From the NCBI GenBank assembly GCA_009193035.1, contig SWDT01000219.1, positions 1 through 41,249 of the forward strand: a stretch of 41,249 nt of DNA, given 5' to 3'. Of the stretch, positions 9,315-19,970 are shown piece after piece. The notes below the pieces were generated by a model, which was not told where the DNA came from, made no database searches, and was given only the letters and a program-made list of their open reading frames with translations. Position numbers and translations under genes: made by a program. How positions within the stretch are numbered: position 1 is the first letter of the stretch; every line of letters starts with the position of its first letter. The DNA comes from Halicephalobus mephisto (taxonomy: Eukaryota > Nematoda > Chromadorea > Rhabditida > Panagrolaimidae).

Positions 9315-12033
9315 TTATTTTTTTTCAGTTTTTCGTCCTTTTAAGTTTATGACTTGATATTTCGCAGTAATGTAACGACGATAATAGTATTCTGAAAAAA
9401 TAATAATTACTGTATTTGATTAAATAAACTTACGGGATCTTTCTTTTTGAGCAGTCAGATTTTTTAATAATTGATCTTCTAATTTTTGTATTTTAGTTGC
9501 CATTGCTGAAATTACGGTATTTTGAAAAATTTTAAAAATTAAATTTACCAGAAATTTTATCGTAATGTTCTTTAAAACGTTTTTCCATTTCGTCTACAGT
9601 AGACGTGAATACTGTAAACATGTTTTGAATTTCGGAATTTTTTATAGAGGTTTCTGAAGATGATCCTAAACTTGATCCTCTTTCGGAATTATTTAAAGTT
9701 GAAAATTTTTCAAAAGATGTATCTGATTCAGAATGCCCTAAACTGTTTTCAGATACTGTAGAATTTTTGGGAGAAGGTGTTCTAAAATTTTATTTTATTT
9801 TAATAATTTTAAAAATAATTTTACTCTTTATCGTGAGTCAATTCCGGCTTAGTGTACTCATCTGCTGATTTGTCCGGGGGATTTTTAATCTCTTCTAACT
9901 TGGTTTCGTTTAAAAAAGTACTTTTGTTTTCTTGTTGAGTCAAAACTGCGGCATTTGTCATGAGTTGTTGTACGAAAATCTGATGTAGATTCAGCGGAAA
10001 CAAATGAGAAAACGAATTTGTATTATTTACAGTACCTAAATTGAAATTGGAATTTTGAAATGTTAATGACTGAGATGTTGGAAGATTCGCTAAAAATATT
10101 GTAATAAAGAAGAAAATTTAAAATTAATTACTTTGAGGACTTCGTTTCGAGGCAAGATTACTGTCATCCATTACGGTAGATCTTTTCGGAGGTCTTCCTG
10201 GACGGGAACTAAATGAAAAACATTTAATTTAAAAAAATAAAAATAATTGATTTAAAAAAATTAAATGAATTGATTTAAAAAAATTAAAAATAATTAATTT
10301 AAAAAAATAAAAATAATTAATTTAAAAAAATAAAAATAACCTTGAATGAGTACAGTCTTCGTACAATTTGTCAAAGTCGTTACGGTCGATAAGTTTACAG
10401 CGATTCACACCTGGCTGAATAGCTCCGAGACTTCTCAGAACTCTTACCTAAAATATATTTTAACTGTAATTTTGTTAAATTCTCTGAATTATTTCAGAAT
10501 TGAAGTTTTTAAAATCGAATATAAAATTTTAAGATTTTCCAAAATTTTGAAACTTTTTTGAATTTTTCTAAAAACAAATGAAATTTTAAAATATTTTAAA
10601 AATTTATAAACATTTTTGAAATATTTTAGAATATAAAATTCAATTGTAGTCTTTTAGAATTTCCTGAAAACTTGGAATTTTCTAGAATCTTCGAAACTGT
10701 CTAGTCTTTTAGAATTTAATAGAATTTTGAAATTTTTAAAACATTTTCAAAATTTACAAACATTTTTGAAATTTTTAAAACATTTTTGAAATTTACAAAC
10801 ATTTTTGAAATTTTACACGATGTAAAATTAAACCGAAAATTCCGAAATTTTCTGAAGTTCCGAAATATTTTAGAACTTTTTAGATATGTTTAAATTTTTT
10901 GGAAATTTCGTAGACATTTTGAAAACTTTCAAAATTTAATAGAAAATTCTGAATCCTTTGAAAATCTCTCCAAAGATTTCGAAATCTAAAATTTTGTAGG
11001 AGCTTTTGAAATTCTTTAGGATTTCTTAAAAATGTTCGGAATCTCAAAAAGCGCCAAAATCCAACACAAGATTCCTAAATCTTTAAGAACCTTACGGAAA
11101 CTTCTGGAGCTTCCCAGGACTTCAGGAGAATTTTCAGAATCTATGGAAATTTTAAAATTGTTTAAAAAGTTTCAGAAATTCGTGGAACGTTTTTTCCAAA
11201 GCATTTATGTTCCAATTTCTACAATTTGAATTCAAAAATTAAAATTATTTTAAATAACTTTACATCTGTTATGTAGTACTTCAAAAGCCATTTTGGGTAA
11301 GTTTTTAATTTTTAATAATTTTTATATAAAATTTCAAATATCTTTAAAATTTAAAGCTAGTCTTCAGAATCCTAAATTATAAAAATTAACTTCTGATTCT
11401 GATTTTAGATTCAGAATATGGGTTTTATTACAGTATTATAAGTGCTTTTTGTTTTATTTTAGGGATATTAAAAATCCTAAAATCGGAATTAAAAATTAGT
11501 CTTCAGAATCCTAAATTATAATAATCAACTTCTGATTCTGAGTTTAGATTCAGAATATGGGTTTTATTACAATATTATAAATTCTTTTTGTTCAATTTTG
11601 ATTCTAAAATTGGAATATAAATATCTAAGACAGAAACGTCACATAACTTAGAAAATTGAATCTCAACGATTTCGTAATAATTTTTAATTTCTACGGAAAC
11701 ATAATTCTGAACTAACCTGATCGATATTGCATATCACTGGATGTATATTTAGTCTTTTCAATTTAGTATATACTGTATGAAGTCCACCAACGTGTTGCTT
11801 CAAAAATAATTCGTAAATTTGAGGAAGACAGACCATCTGTCTGTTTCCTATTGTAAATCCAGCAATCTTCTTACCGTGGAATTCAACCAGTTGAGTACTA
11901 CAGTCATTCAGATTCTGTGAAGACATCTGTTGGACATCAGAAGTTGACAACGATGAAAAAGAAAACATTTTTTTTAAGTTGGAAAATTCCGATACTTCTG
12001 CCAGAATTTGAGCACTCACTTGTTGAGGATCAT
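9315..12033 (-). CDS. dac-1: Dachshund homologue (Ski/Sno/Dac transcription cofactor), 5' exon not found
   Basis: Exons in transcript order: 12033-11717, 10447-10341, 10208-10132, 10089-9825, 9781-9549, 9505-9434, 9391-9315 (stop TAA); 381 residues visible. The first two carry the DACHbox-N/SKI-DAC DNA-binding domain: CLPQIYELFLKQHVGGLHTVY, KRLNIHPVICN, then LRSLGAIQPGVNRCKL. The third gives the typical SRPGRPPKR. A Ser/Thr/Asn-rich middle precedes a C-terminal coiled coil (KIQKLEDQLLKN...QKERS), as in DACH proteins. Dachshund is a nuclear cofactor in sense-organ and neuronal fate. The first visible exon enters with two bases of a split codon after AATTTAG, so an upstream exon with the start codon exists but I could not place it. 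The 1269-base intron 10448-11716 is low-complexity. Confidence 0.9.
10448..11716. other. Large dac-1 intron: low-complexity AT DNA
   Basis: This intron splits the DACHbox exons. It is mostly iterated short words such as TTTTGAAATTT and ACATTTTTGAAATTTAC (about 10560-10820), plus the 139-base direct duplication listed next. No coding or RNA gene seen in it. Confidence 0.6.
11358..11596 (+). repeat. Direct duplication, period 139 bases, in dac-1 intron
   Basis: Copies start at 11358 and 11497 with TAGTCTTCAGAATCCTAAAT and stay nearly identical through CTTCTGATTCTGA and GATTCAGAATATGGGTTTTA for about 100 bases each, separated by about 40 bases of less similar sequence. High identity suggests a recent event. 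Confidence 0.75.
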
Positions 12034-12244
12034 CTAAATTGTTTGTTGTTGAATATTAATTTTTGTTTTTCATTATAAACTTCTTGGATAAGAAAAATCA
12101 AAAATCCTGCTAGAAAAACCGATTATCCGCTATTAAGTCCTCTGTGGTTATCTTACAGGAGTTATTGCTCCTCCTCCTTCATTAACGTTAATTAAGTGGT
12201 CGAAATTTTAATAAAGTATTCAGTACTTTGAATTATCAAAGTTG

Positions 12245-13375
12245 ACAAAGTTTAAAATCAAAGTTGATAATCAAATTTCGACCATAAAGTTTGAGGTCAA
12301 AGTTGAAGGTTAAAAGTCAAAATTAAAATTTGAATTTTTTCGTGTTGAGAAACTAGATTTTTTTTATTTCAAAAAATTGTCTCATCTGGATTGATTAAAA
12401 TTGAAAATTTCGAACTGTGATCATGAACTTTGATAATAAAACTATTAGGATAGGACTACACTAGAAAGAAAACACTCGAACAGATAGCCTGAATATCAGG
12501 AACTGTAGAATACTGTAGGACATAAGTAAGACCCTCAGTTGCCTTTTGCGGTGTGATATATAATTATTTTCTGTGCCTCATTGTTGAATAAAGATGAATA
12601 TTAAGACAGAAACTACACTAGAAAGAAAACATTCGAAAACACAGCCTGAATATCAGGGACCATAGAATACTGTAGGGCTTGAATGAGATCCTCGGTTACA
12701 TTATGTGTAAGATGTATAATTATTGCCTGTGTTTTATTGTCGAGTAAAGATTAGTGTTATTTTTCTCGTTTCTACCGTACCAAAAATCATGGACTTACTG
12801 GAGACAAATTTGTCATTCAAATTTGTACAAGTATTTCTTATACGATTATGGATAACATTTTGAAGAATTGCCAGAGGGTACATGGAGGTGATTCTATAAT
12901 CTGTATAGTTTTATTTTTAAAAAATTGTTGTAAAAAGCTCAAAAATCACGAAATTGCCGAAGACAGTTAACAAACATCAGCTTATAGTCGAGAATTATTA
13001 CTTTTGATCCTGGGATAATGAGCTTTCAGAATCTCGAATTTCGAAATAAAGTGCTGACGTCACAAAATGGACATTTCATAACTAACAGATAACGTCAAAA
13101 ATTACACTATTATAGAAAATTAAAAAATATTTATATGAAATTTTTCTTATCTGAATTTTTAGTGCTCGATATTATTGAAATTTGAACCCAAAGTTCGGGA
13201 TTTTAAATTTTCAAAAAATCCAAATTTAAAAAAAATCAAATTTTATCAATTCAGATTAGATAACTTTTTGAAATAAAAAATCTAGTTTTTTAAAATAAAA
13301 AAGTTTTAATTTTAACCTTCAAATTCGATCTCAAACTTTCATGTCGAACTTTGACCTTCAAGTCTGATATCACGA
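12245..13375. repeat. Inverted-repeat (foldback) element, about 1.1 kb
   Basis: The arm at about 12270-12410 matches the reverse complement of about 13245-13375. Shared blocks include AAAGTTTGAG, TTGAAGGTTAAAA, AACTAGATTTTTT and ATTTCAAAAA, in the right order and spacing, with some indels. Arms may extend outward to about 12245 and 13390 with lower identity. The interior holds the 157-base tandem repeat and no open frame resembling a transposase. It reads as a non-autonomous foldback element or an old inverted duplication upstream of, or in an early intron of, dac-1. Confidence 0.55.
12441..12754 (+). repeat. Tandem repeat, two units of 157 bases
   Basis: Units about 12441-12597 and 12598-12754 share ACTACACTAGAAAGAAAACA, CCTGAATATCAGG, AGAATACTGTAGG and ATATAATTATT or its variant. 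Offset is 157 bases. A third, diverged copy stands alone at about 5035-5170. Confidence 0.75.
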
Positions 13376-13763
13376 AGCACGACATTTTCAAACTTTGAAA
13401 TTTTTAATAAATTTAGGAAAATTCTAAAAAATTTCACGAAATTCAAACAAATCAGAAGTTTTCTGGCAAGTTTTTCCACATCGGTTTTTGAAAACACGAC
13501 AATTGGAAGAAAGGAAAAAGCGTAAAGATATTATCATCAGTCGGAATCAAAAGTGAAAACTGAGGAATTTCACTTCTGTCCTCAAAAGTTTTTTTGATTT
13601 TGAAGATTTCTTTGTTCGCTTCAGACTCAAATTGTTCCACGTCTATTACTGTAGCTCTATTTATAAAATGAACAAATTCGTTCTTTATGTTTGTTCAAAT
13701 CACTTTTATTGTTGATTATACAGGTCTGGAAACCAATTGGTTGACATAGTGGTTTTTTAAGAA
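12755..13763. other. Intergenic DNA between dac-1 and the PEBP genes
   Basis: It contains the right arm of the foldback element and a perfect CRE-type palindrome TGACGTCA at 13055-13062, a known CREB/ATF binding sequence that could also be chance. An upstream dac-1 exon may hide here, but I found no start codon with a convincing donor. Confidence 0.4.
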
Positions 13764-15192
13764 TCACGGACGAGCAGACAATCCGAGTTTTCTTTGAATC
13801 GTCGGAACATAGCTGTCGAATGAAGCTTGGAAAAAGTTCCCAGCTACAGGAGCACCTAAACGATGTTTATCGGCGAAGCGCTGGGCTCGGAACATAGATC
13901 TGCCTGAGGCACTGTCTCTGGAGAGATGTCCGAGACTGTAATCGAAGAGAGGTCCATCTTGAAGATAAACAAGGAAAACATATCTATGAAGTCCAGTGTC
14001 TTCTGGCGGAGCTGCCCCAATGTACTCAGCAATCTCGGTTCCTTGTTGAATATTGTTTCCGGGAATGTTCACGACGAGCCAATGGAGGAACTCCCTTCGA
14101 GATGGACGGGCTCTCGATGGAGCATCAGGATCTAAAACAAGGTTAAAATTAATAATCTCAAAATACAAACTTCGTGAAATTTAAAAAATTACATATAAAT
14201 AGACATTGGAAATTCTGAATTCCCGCGCAAAGAAAAATAAAAAATAAATCTGACAATTCATATAAAATTCGACTCGCGCTCCTTCACCTAATTTCTGGAA
14301 ATTATTTTTAAAATAATTTTAGAAAAAAAATATTTCCAATTTTTATAATTAAAATAGGGGTTTTTTATAGTTTTTAACTTCTAGTGCAAAAGTGAGAGTG
14401 GGAAATACGGTAGTTCAGAAAATTCCCCGCAGGAATCAACTCGCTCGTTTTCACTTGTTTTTCTTTTATGTGAATTTGCTCAAGATTCCAGAAATTTTAA
14501 AACAATTTTATAAAAACTTTCAAGTTTAATCTTTAATACAGTATGGATTTTTATTATTTTAGAATTTCCTAAAAATCCTAAGTCTCAAAATAATTATAAA
14601 AATTTCTATTTTTAATTATTTTTTTATTTTCTAAAAATTCTGAAAGCTTTTTTCGAAATAATTTCACAAAAATTTTCATTTTTAGTCCTCAATAAAGTAT
14701 GATTTTTTTTATTTTTTTTAATTTCAATGCAGAAAAATTTTTATAAAAATGGAAAAAATGGCAAGTATCATAAATCACAACTAAAATCAACTCGCCCTGT
14801 CTTCACTCGCTCCTATTTTTCATCTAAATTTCCGAAAATTCTAGAAAACAACTTTGTAAAATTTTTAATTTTTATTTTTACAATAATTTTTAACTTACCA
14901 ACCATGACCAAAGTATACAATGATCTAGGTCTAGTAGGCCAATACAATTCATTAGGTTTATGTTTGACTTCAGTCGGTGTCAGAATATTCCCCAAAAATG
15001 CCTGAAAAATCAACACATTTCGAAATTTAAAAATATTTTTACTTCTCTGCCACTGTCGAAAGCAACTTTCAAAAGCTTCGGAGGAGACAATCCAACAACA
15101 TCTTTCACAACTTTGTGTCTTACGAAAGTATCTTCAATTTCAGTAGCTAAACATCCATGAATAAAAATCAAAACAGTAATCAAGACAAACAT
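13764..15192 (-). CDS. Secreted phosphatidylethanolamine-binding protein (PEBP)
   Basis: Exons in transcript order: 15192-15043, 15001-14899, 14131-13764 (stop TGA); 206 residues. The N-terminus MFVLITVLIFIHGCLA is a signal peptide, so the product should be secreted. The PEBP fold signatures follow: DPDAPS, then HWLVVNIPG, TGLHRYVFLVY and a C-terminal [12 protein letters not shown]. These line the anion/phospholipid-headgroup pocket in the family. A TAATTTCAG acceptor lies about 23 bases before the ATG. The 767-base second intron (14132-14898) carries three loosely related blocks starting ACTCGC at about 14272, 14439 and 14790. Secreted PEBPs in other nematodes include excretory and surface antigens; the function here is not known. 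Confidence 0.9.
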
Positions 15193-15401
15193 CTCCGGCC
15201 TTGTTCTCCAATGTCTAATCTGAAATTAATCAAAAAAGACCAAACATCCTTCAAAAACTAGAACAAGGTCAACTAAATCTGTTTTATCAATAAAAACTTG
15301 AAACTGACAGATTATCTTCATTTACTTCATAAAACAAAGAAATACCTATCCAAATATTATTAGTCCCCTGAACCACAGGGAAAGGTACATTATAAACAGG
15401 C

Positions 15402-16223
15402 TTATCCACCAAGTTGTTTGTAAAGTTCAGGTACATAGTCGTCGAAAGCAGCTTGGAAGAAGTTGCCAGCAACGGGATCTCCGAGATTATGCTTAGCTGC
15501 AAACTTAGCAACAGACCATCCACCACGATTGTCACCAGAACGGTTGGTAAGATGACCATGTTCAGGATCAGAGATCTTTCCCGGTTGTTTGTAGACCAGA
15601 TATACATAACGATGAAGACCAGTATTTGGCGGAGGTCCACTTCCAATATATTCGCTCAAAGTCTCTCCTTGAGAAACATCCTTGCCAGGGATGTTGACAA
15701 CAAGCCTAGAAATCCAAACCCATATATCAAACTTTCTCATATAAGAAATTACCAATGATGCCATTCACGGAACTTGGGGTCTTTACGGGAAGGAGCATCG
15801 GGATCAGTCTTCACAAGAGTGTACAACGCGTTGGAGTCGGCCTCCCAATCAACACAAGGAACATCCTTCACTTGACGAGGAGTGAGTTCGTTTCCAAGGT
15901 TGGCAGAAACACCACTGTTGAATCCAACTTTAATAAGGGCATTTGGAGCCTTCGAAAGGACATCCGGAACAATCCCATGTTCCTTGAATTTATCAGCAAC
16001 ACTTCCACCAGTAGCCATACTAAAAATTATCTATATAAAATTACTACACAATATCAATATTATATTAGTCCTTAATTAACGAAATTTCTGATCACCTTCG
16101 GGAAAAGCAGAAAAAAAATATAAAATAAAAAAATAACAACCTTCTGTTGATCATTCGAGAACACACGCGAGTGGAAAACGTTCCCAAATATGCCTGTTTA
16201 ATAAGAGGCAAGCAACGCGCCAT
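15402..16223 (-). CDS. PEBP with an N-terminal mitochondrial-type leader
   Basis: Exons in transcript order: 16223-16141, 16019-15753, 15705-15402 (stop TAA); 217 residues. The last two exons encode a complete [49 protein letters not shown]. The first exon adds 28 residues, the last of them completed at the splice, starting [14 protein letters not shown], rich in Arg and lacking acids, as in mitochondrial import signals; its split Ser codon joins in phase to an internal ATG at 16018. A pyrimidine-rich TTTCTTTTTTCAG sits about 15 bases before the upstream ATG. A second acceptor directly before the internal ATG could allow a shorter cytosolic form. A similar leader is my recollection for C. elegans F40A3.3. 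It lies 210 bases upstream of the secreted paralogue. Confidence 0.88.
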
Positions 16224-16782
16224 AGAAGTTTCTCTCTGAAAAAAGAAACAATCAGGGTCCGTTGCTTCCTCCAACTGATTTAAATCACAATAAATATGGC
16301 GATATAAACGCAAATTCTAACAAATTTAAAATATTTAAATAATCTTTATAGAGTAATATAATTCAAAAAAATTTCTCTTAAAAAACAGTAACAGAAAAAA
16401 TTATCTAAAAAAAGGAAAGCACCAGCATATTTAAGTTCCCATTTCTACACCACAATAAACACACATGTTTGTCCTTCGTTTGGCCCAACTTCACATTTTT
16501 CAAATGAATTTGGACAAACAAGAGGAGAAAAATGGTTCTAAAATCGTTGATGAACTGATATGTCCATAACCGAGCGTAAATCTCGCGTTCGGCACAGCGA
16601 AATGGAAGAACAATAACCAGTGAGTGGAAGATAACTGATATAGGAATACGAAATATCATACAAAACGATGTTCAAATACAATAAGCACATGAACGTGTGC
16701 AATAACAATTTTTAGGGGTTTTTTAAAGTTTTAGATAAAAATTTAGAAAACTACGAATGTGGAATGGTTCTACTTCTGTCGA
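16224..16782. other. Spacer between akap-1 and PEBP genes
   Basis: This 559-base gap would hold the akap-1 3' UTR and the PEBP promoter or leader. The open frame at 16405-16659 (minus) starts with hydrophobic stretches but matches nothing I know; I treat it as chance. Confidence 0.45.
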
Positions 16783-18752
16783 TCATGTGCGATAAGAAGT
16801 CATTTCTCGCCTAGAAGGTTTGGATGTCTTCTTCGAAAAGCTATTCTTCTCGTTGCAGAAGTTTTCTTTGGTTTGTGATACTCCACTATTTTCCTTCTTG
16901 GATTCCTCGCTTGGTTCTGGACTGACCAAAGTAGCATCAGAATCTATGGATTCAGTTTCGCTGTCATTGTTTTCGATCTTCTCCTTGGTAATCGTGATCT
17001 TGGGAACTTGCAATCCCACGTAACCCTCTGGATTCCACGGTTTTGCCATTTTCTGCTTCAGCAAAAACTTGTAGAAAGGAACGACCTAAAAAATCAAAGA
17101 TTCATCATATATAAATTATGCAAAAACCCACATTTCCATTGCTATTCTTCACAAATAGACGAACTACAGGGAAACCATCTTTACGACTATGTCCAACTAA
17201 CTCGCATTGAATAATCTTGCCGGTGCACATCTTTTGGAAGTAATTATTAGCTTCTTCTGACCAGGCATTCCCATCAATTGGTTCTACATCAGCAATATGG
17301 CATTCTATCGATTGGAAAGGCAAGGAAAGTAAATCTTGCCTCAACAGGAAGCGAAGGTCTGCACGGGGAATTCTGGCAAATCCTCCGTAGTCGACAAACT
17401 TAACCAACATTTCATCTTGCTTCTCGTCATAACACACAGCAAGAGCTCGGTACCATCCATTACTTGCTGGAGCTGCACAAAGCATATTCTTAGCCTTCTT
17501 GGGAGGACGAACACATTCTGGGAGGTCCAAAGAGTGGTTGTAAATCCGGTTCATAATGTCATCCACCAGTCGAAGTGAAGGAAAAGTAGGATGAGTTGGT
17601 AGCTGAACGAAGAAGTGACCGGTGTTGATCGGAGCAGAGACGTAGATATCGAACACGGCACCAACTGGTAAGGCCAATTCCATCATATCAGGACTGGTGT
17701 AAACCGGCGGAGGAGCTGGAGGTGGGAACACAGGTTTCAAATTCAAATCTGGGAATCTGTTGGGAGGGAAACGATGTCTCATCATATGCAAGCATTTGTT
17801 GATATCATCTCGACGACCTTCAATACTGCAAATCTGATGAGTATTAACTTTCGATGGATCATGATGAGGACGTATGAGTATTCTGACTTCAGCTCGAGTA
17901 CAAAGTTCCTAAATCCATATATAAATCGGTAATCCGTGATTGAAAATATTTACTTTGATGGTCTTTCCGCGAATGCCAATGATCAAACCCACAAGGGTAT
18001 TAGGAACTTCAAATTCGTACATTGGAAGAAGACCATTTTCGTAGTCAGGATGAGCAATTCCGTTGTTGTTGACGGTACGATGACCTTTACGATCCTGAAA
18101 CTCAGTTATAAGCAAATGTTATTGTAGTGAAGTAATTACATCAGCAGATCCCGGACTTTTGGTGGATCCTTCACTTGGTGAAGATCCGTTGGATAGAGTC
18201 GATTTGCTCATTTCAACTCCGTTCGATTGAGGCACAGACCGGCAGACAGAGGTGTTGTCTACTTCCACAGACTGCTCTTTGTTATTGGGCGCGCAATTCT
18301 CCATAATGTCTGAGTCTACAGAACAAGCAGCCCAATCAACGATACGTTTAGGTCCATCCTCTAGGAGTTTTTCAATCTGCAATAAAAAGTTATTGTTTTG
18401 CCTTACATATTGAGGTCAGACTCACCCTGGTCCGTTCATCTTGAACAGGTTCGGCTGTTTCTTCGCTGACTTTCAGTTCTTCGATCTTGTCCTCAATAGC
18501 CTGCTCCTCGTTCTCCTTCCTATCTTGATCCTCGTTCTGCTTCTGTTCCACTTCAGAAGGGATAACCTCGACGGGTTTCTCCTCGGCTTGCTCAATATCC
18601 GGAATCTGGGACATCGTTGCTTCCGGTTCTAATACTTCTTTTTTTATAGTTCTCCGTTTTAATATAATATAGATACTAACTGCGGCAATAGAAACTCCAC
18701 CGATAGCAACAATGGTAATCAAGCGTTGTGGCCGAAGTAATCTTGAGACCAT
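16783..18752 (-). CDS. akap-1: A-kinase anchor protein 1 (KH and Tudor, mitochondrial outer membrane)
   Basis: Exons in transcript order: 18752-18426, 18376-18140, 18094-17954, 17908-17132, 17085-16783; all phase 0; 594 residues. The N-terminus has basic residues, a membrane segment (LITIVAIGGVSIAAVSIYII) and then KRR, the outer-membrane anchor layout of AKAP1. An acidic linker follows. The KH domain has the RNA-binding loop GIRGKTIK (GxxG). The Tudor domain shows NGWYRALAV, VKFVDYGGFARIP and DLL. The C-terminus is Ser/Glu-rich. AKAP1 tethers PKA and mRNAs to mitochondria; the PKA-binding helix is not obvious by eye. The start at 18752 is the first in-frame ATG before the membrane segment; a short upstream ORF overlaps it. 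Confidence 0.9.
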
Positions 18753-18763
18753 TATGCGACCAT
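18752..18763 (-). promoter_or_regulatory. Three-codon upstream ORF overlapping the akap-1 start
   Basis: On the minus strand an ATG at 18763 opens a three-codon ORF whose TAA shares one base with the akap-1 ATG (TAATG). If the transcript leader includes it, translation of akap-1 would need leaky scanning or reinitiation. The transcript start or spliced-leader site upstream is not clear. Confidence 0.4.
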
Positions 18764-19557
18764 AAGGCGCAAGGGAAAATATTTTACTCAAGTAACAAGT
18801 GCTTCACTGTCACCAAGTGTTGCACAACGTTACTTAATACTGAAAGTAACTCCTTAACTAAAGTCGAAAATAGACAGACTTTATCAAAGATCATAAAACA
18901 CGGACTTCACGTCAATCATCCTCAATTGCATTTTAGGCTTTGAGGTAACGAAGAAAGATAATGATTCCCTATTTAAACAGAAAGCTATGGCTATACTCGG
19001 AAATTGGAAGCATTTTGCATATTATTTAAACACGAAAAGGACACCAATTTTATTTTTTACGTTTAAAAAATGACGAATTTCAGGGAAATCGCGAAATACA
19101 TTTTTCAGGTCAACAGAGATTAGTATTTTATTGTAAAATTAAATCAATTGGAAAAAAAGGAAGGAATAAATCCGTTAAAAATACCGAGATTTTGAAAAAA
19201 AAGAAGAGGGAAGAAGATTTAACGCGTCATATGCTTTGGCAACAAGGACATTTCGCCACAAAGTGACATGTGATAAAATTTAAAATTGATTTTTTATAGA
19301 GAAAATTAAAAATCCCCTTCTAAATACCTCAAAATCATAAAAAATTGAAAAAAAAGCAACTGGCCTAACTTATATGAAAGTCCATGGGGAAAATTAGCGC
19401 AGGGAAGAGAGAACAGTCGCGTCATTCATCAGTCTGCAGACAGTCCGGACAGGCTTCCGTGTCGACGTGTTTTGTGCGTCTTTCGGCCATTGAATTTGCC
19501 AAAGAACCTTGGAGTGTCCCGTATGGAATGTGCGTTCGATTTAGCTAAAAGGTCGAT
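18764..19557. other. Upstream region of akap-1
   Basis: AT-rich except for a GC-richer island from about 19390 that leads into the doubtful gene at 19558. It may act as a divergent promoter. No RNA gene or repeat recognised. Confidence 0.4.
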
Positions 19558-19970
19558 ATGGCGAACGACGGACGGACAAACAATGAAAGAGGCATTGGGA
19601 CCAGCTTGGAAGTGACAGCTGATGATTTTGCAGAAAAGGTTTGAGTTGTTTGAGGACGTTAATAGGCAATTCTCGGTACTTGACGTGGAGAATTCTCAAG
19701 GTAAATAATGTACGATAATTTTAAAATCAAAGAAATCAGTAATTTGGAAAAAATTAATTTTTATGGTTTTGAGAGTAGTTCGAAGCTTCCTCGGGCTCGA
19801 CGTCATCGAGTCAAGCCAGTATGACTGCTTCTAGAAGGGCGTGGGTTTCGGCAGTTCGAGACATAGAGTCTTGGCTAGTCCTCCGGCACCCACTAGCTCG
19901 CCGACAAGCCACCCTTTTTCATGAACATGTTTGTTCTCATGTTGGCGAAAAAACAACGAAAAACAACTAA
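19558..19970 (+). CDS. Doubtful small two-exon gene or 5' exons of a longer gene
   Basis: Exon 19558-19638 starts MANDGRTNNERG and ends AAG before GTTTGAG; a phase-0 join to 19779-19970 (after GAGAGTAG) gives 90 residues, the second part Ser-rich then Arg-rich (MTASRRAWVSAVRDIESW). AATAAA follows at 20074-20079. The island is clearly GC-richer than the flanking DNA, which favours function. Against it: other ATGs give competing short frames (one from 19533, one from about 19622), the donor is weak, and no family is recognised. It could be a leader exon of a gene with distant exons, a promoter, or a non-coding RNA. Confidence 0.3.

Noticed and set aside
13452..13640. Minus-strand open frame as the missing first dac-1 exon
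   Set aside because: It begins with GTG, has no in-frame ATG and no convincing donor; not reported as an exon.
16405..16659. Minus-strand hydrophobic open frame between akap-1 and PEBP
   Set aside because: No family resemblance or splice/leader context; fits untranslated spacer.
19850..19920. GC-rich stretch with GCAGTTCGAGAC as a tRNA gene
   Set aside because: The T-arm stem does not pair and no acceptor stem can be drawn.
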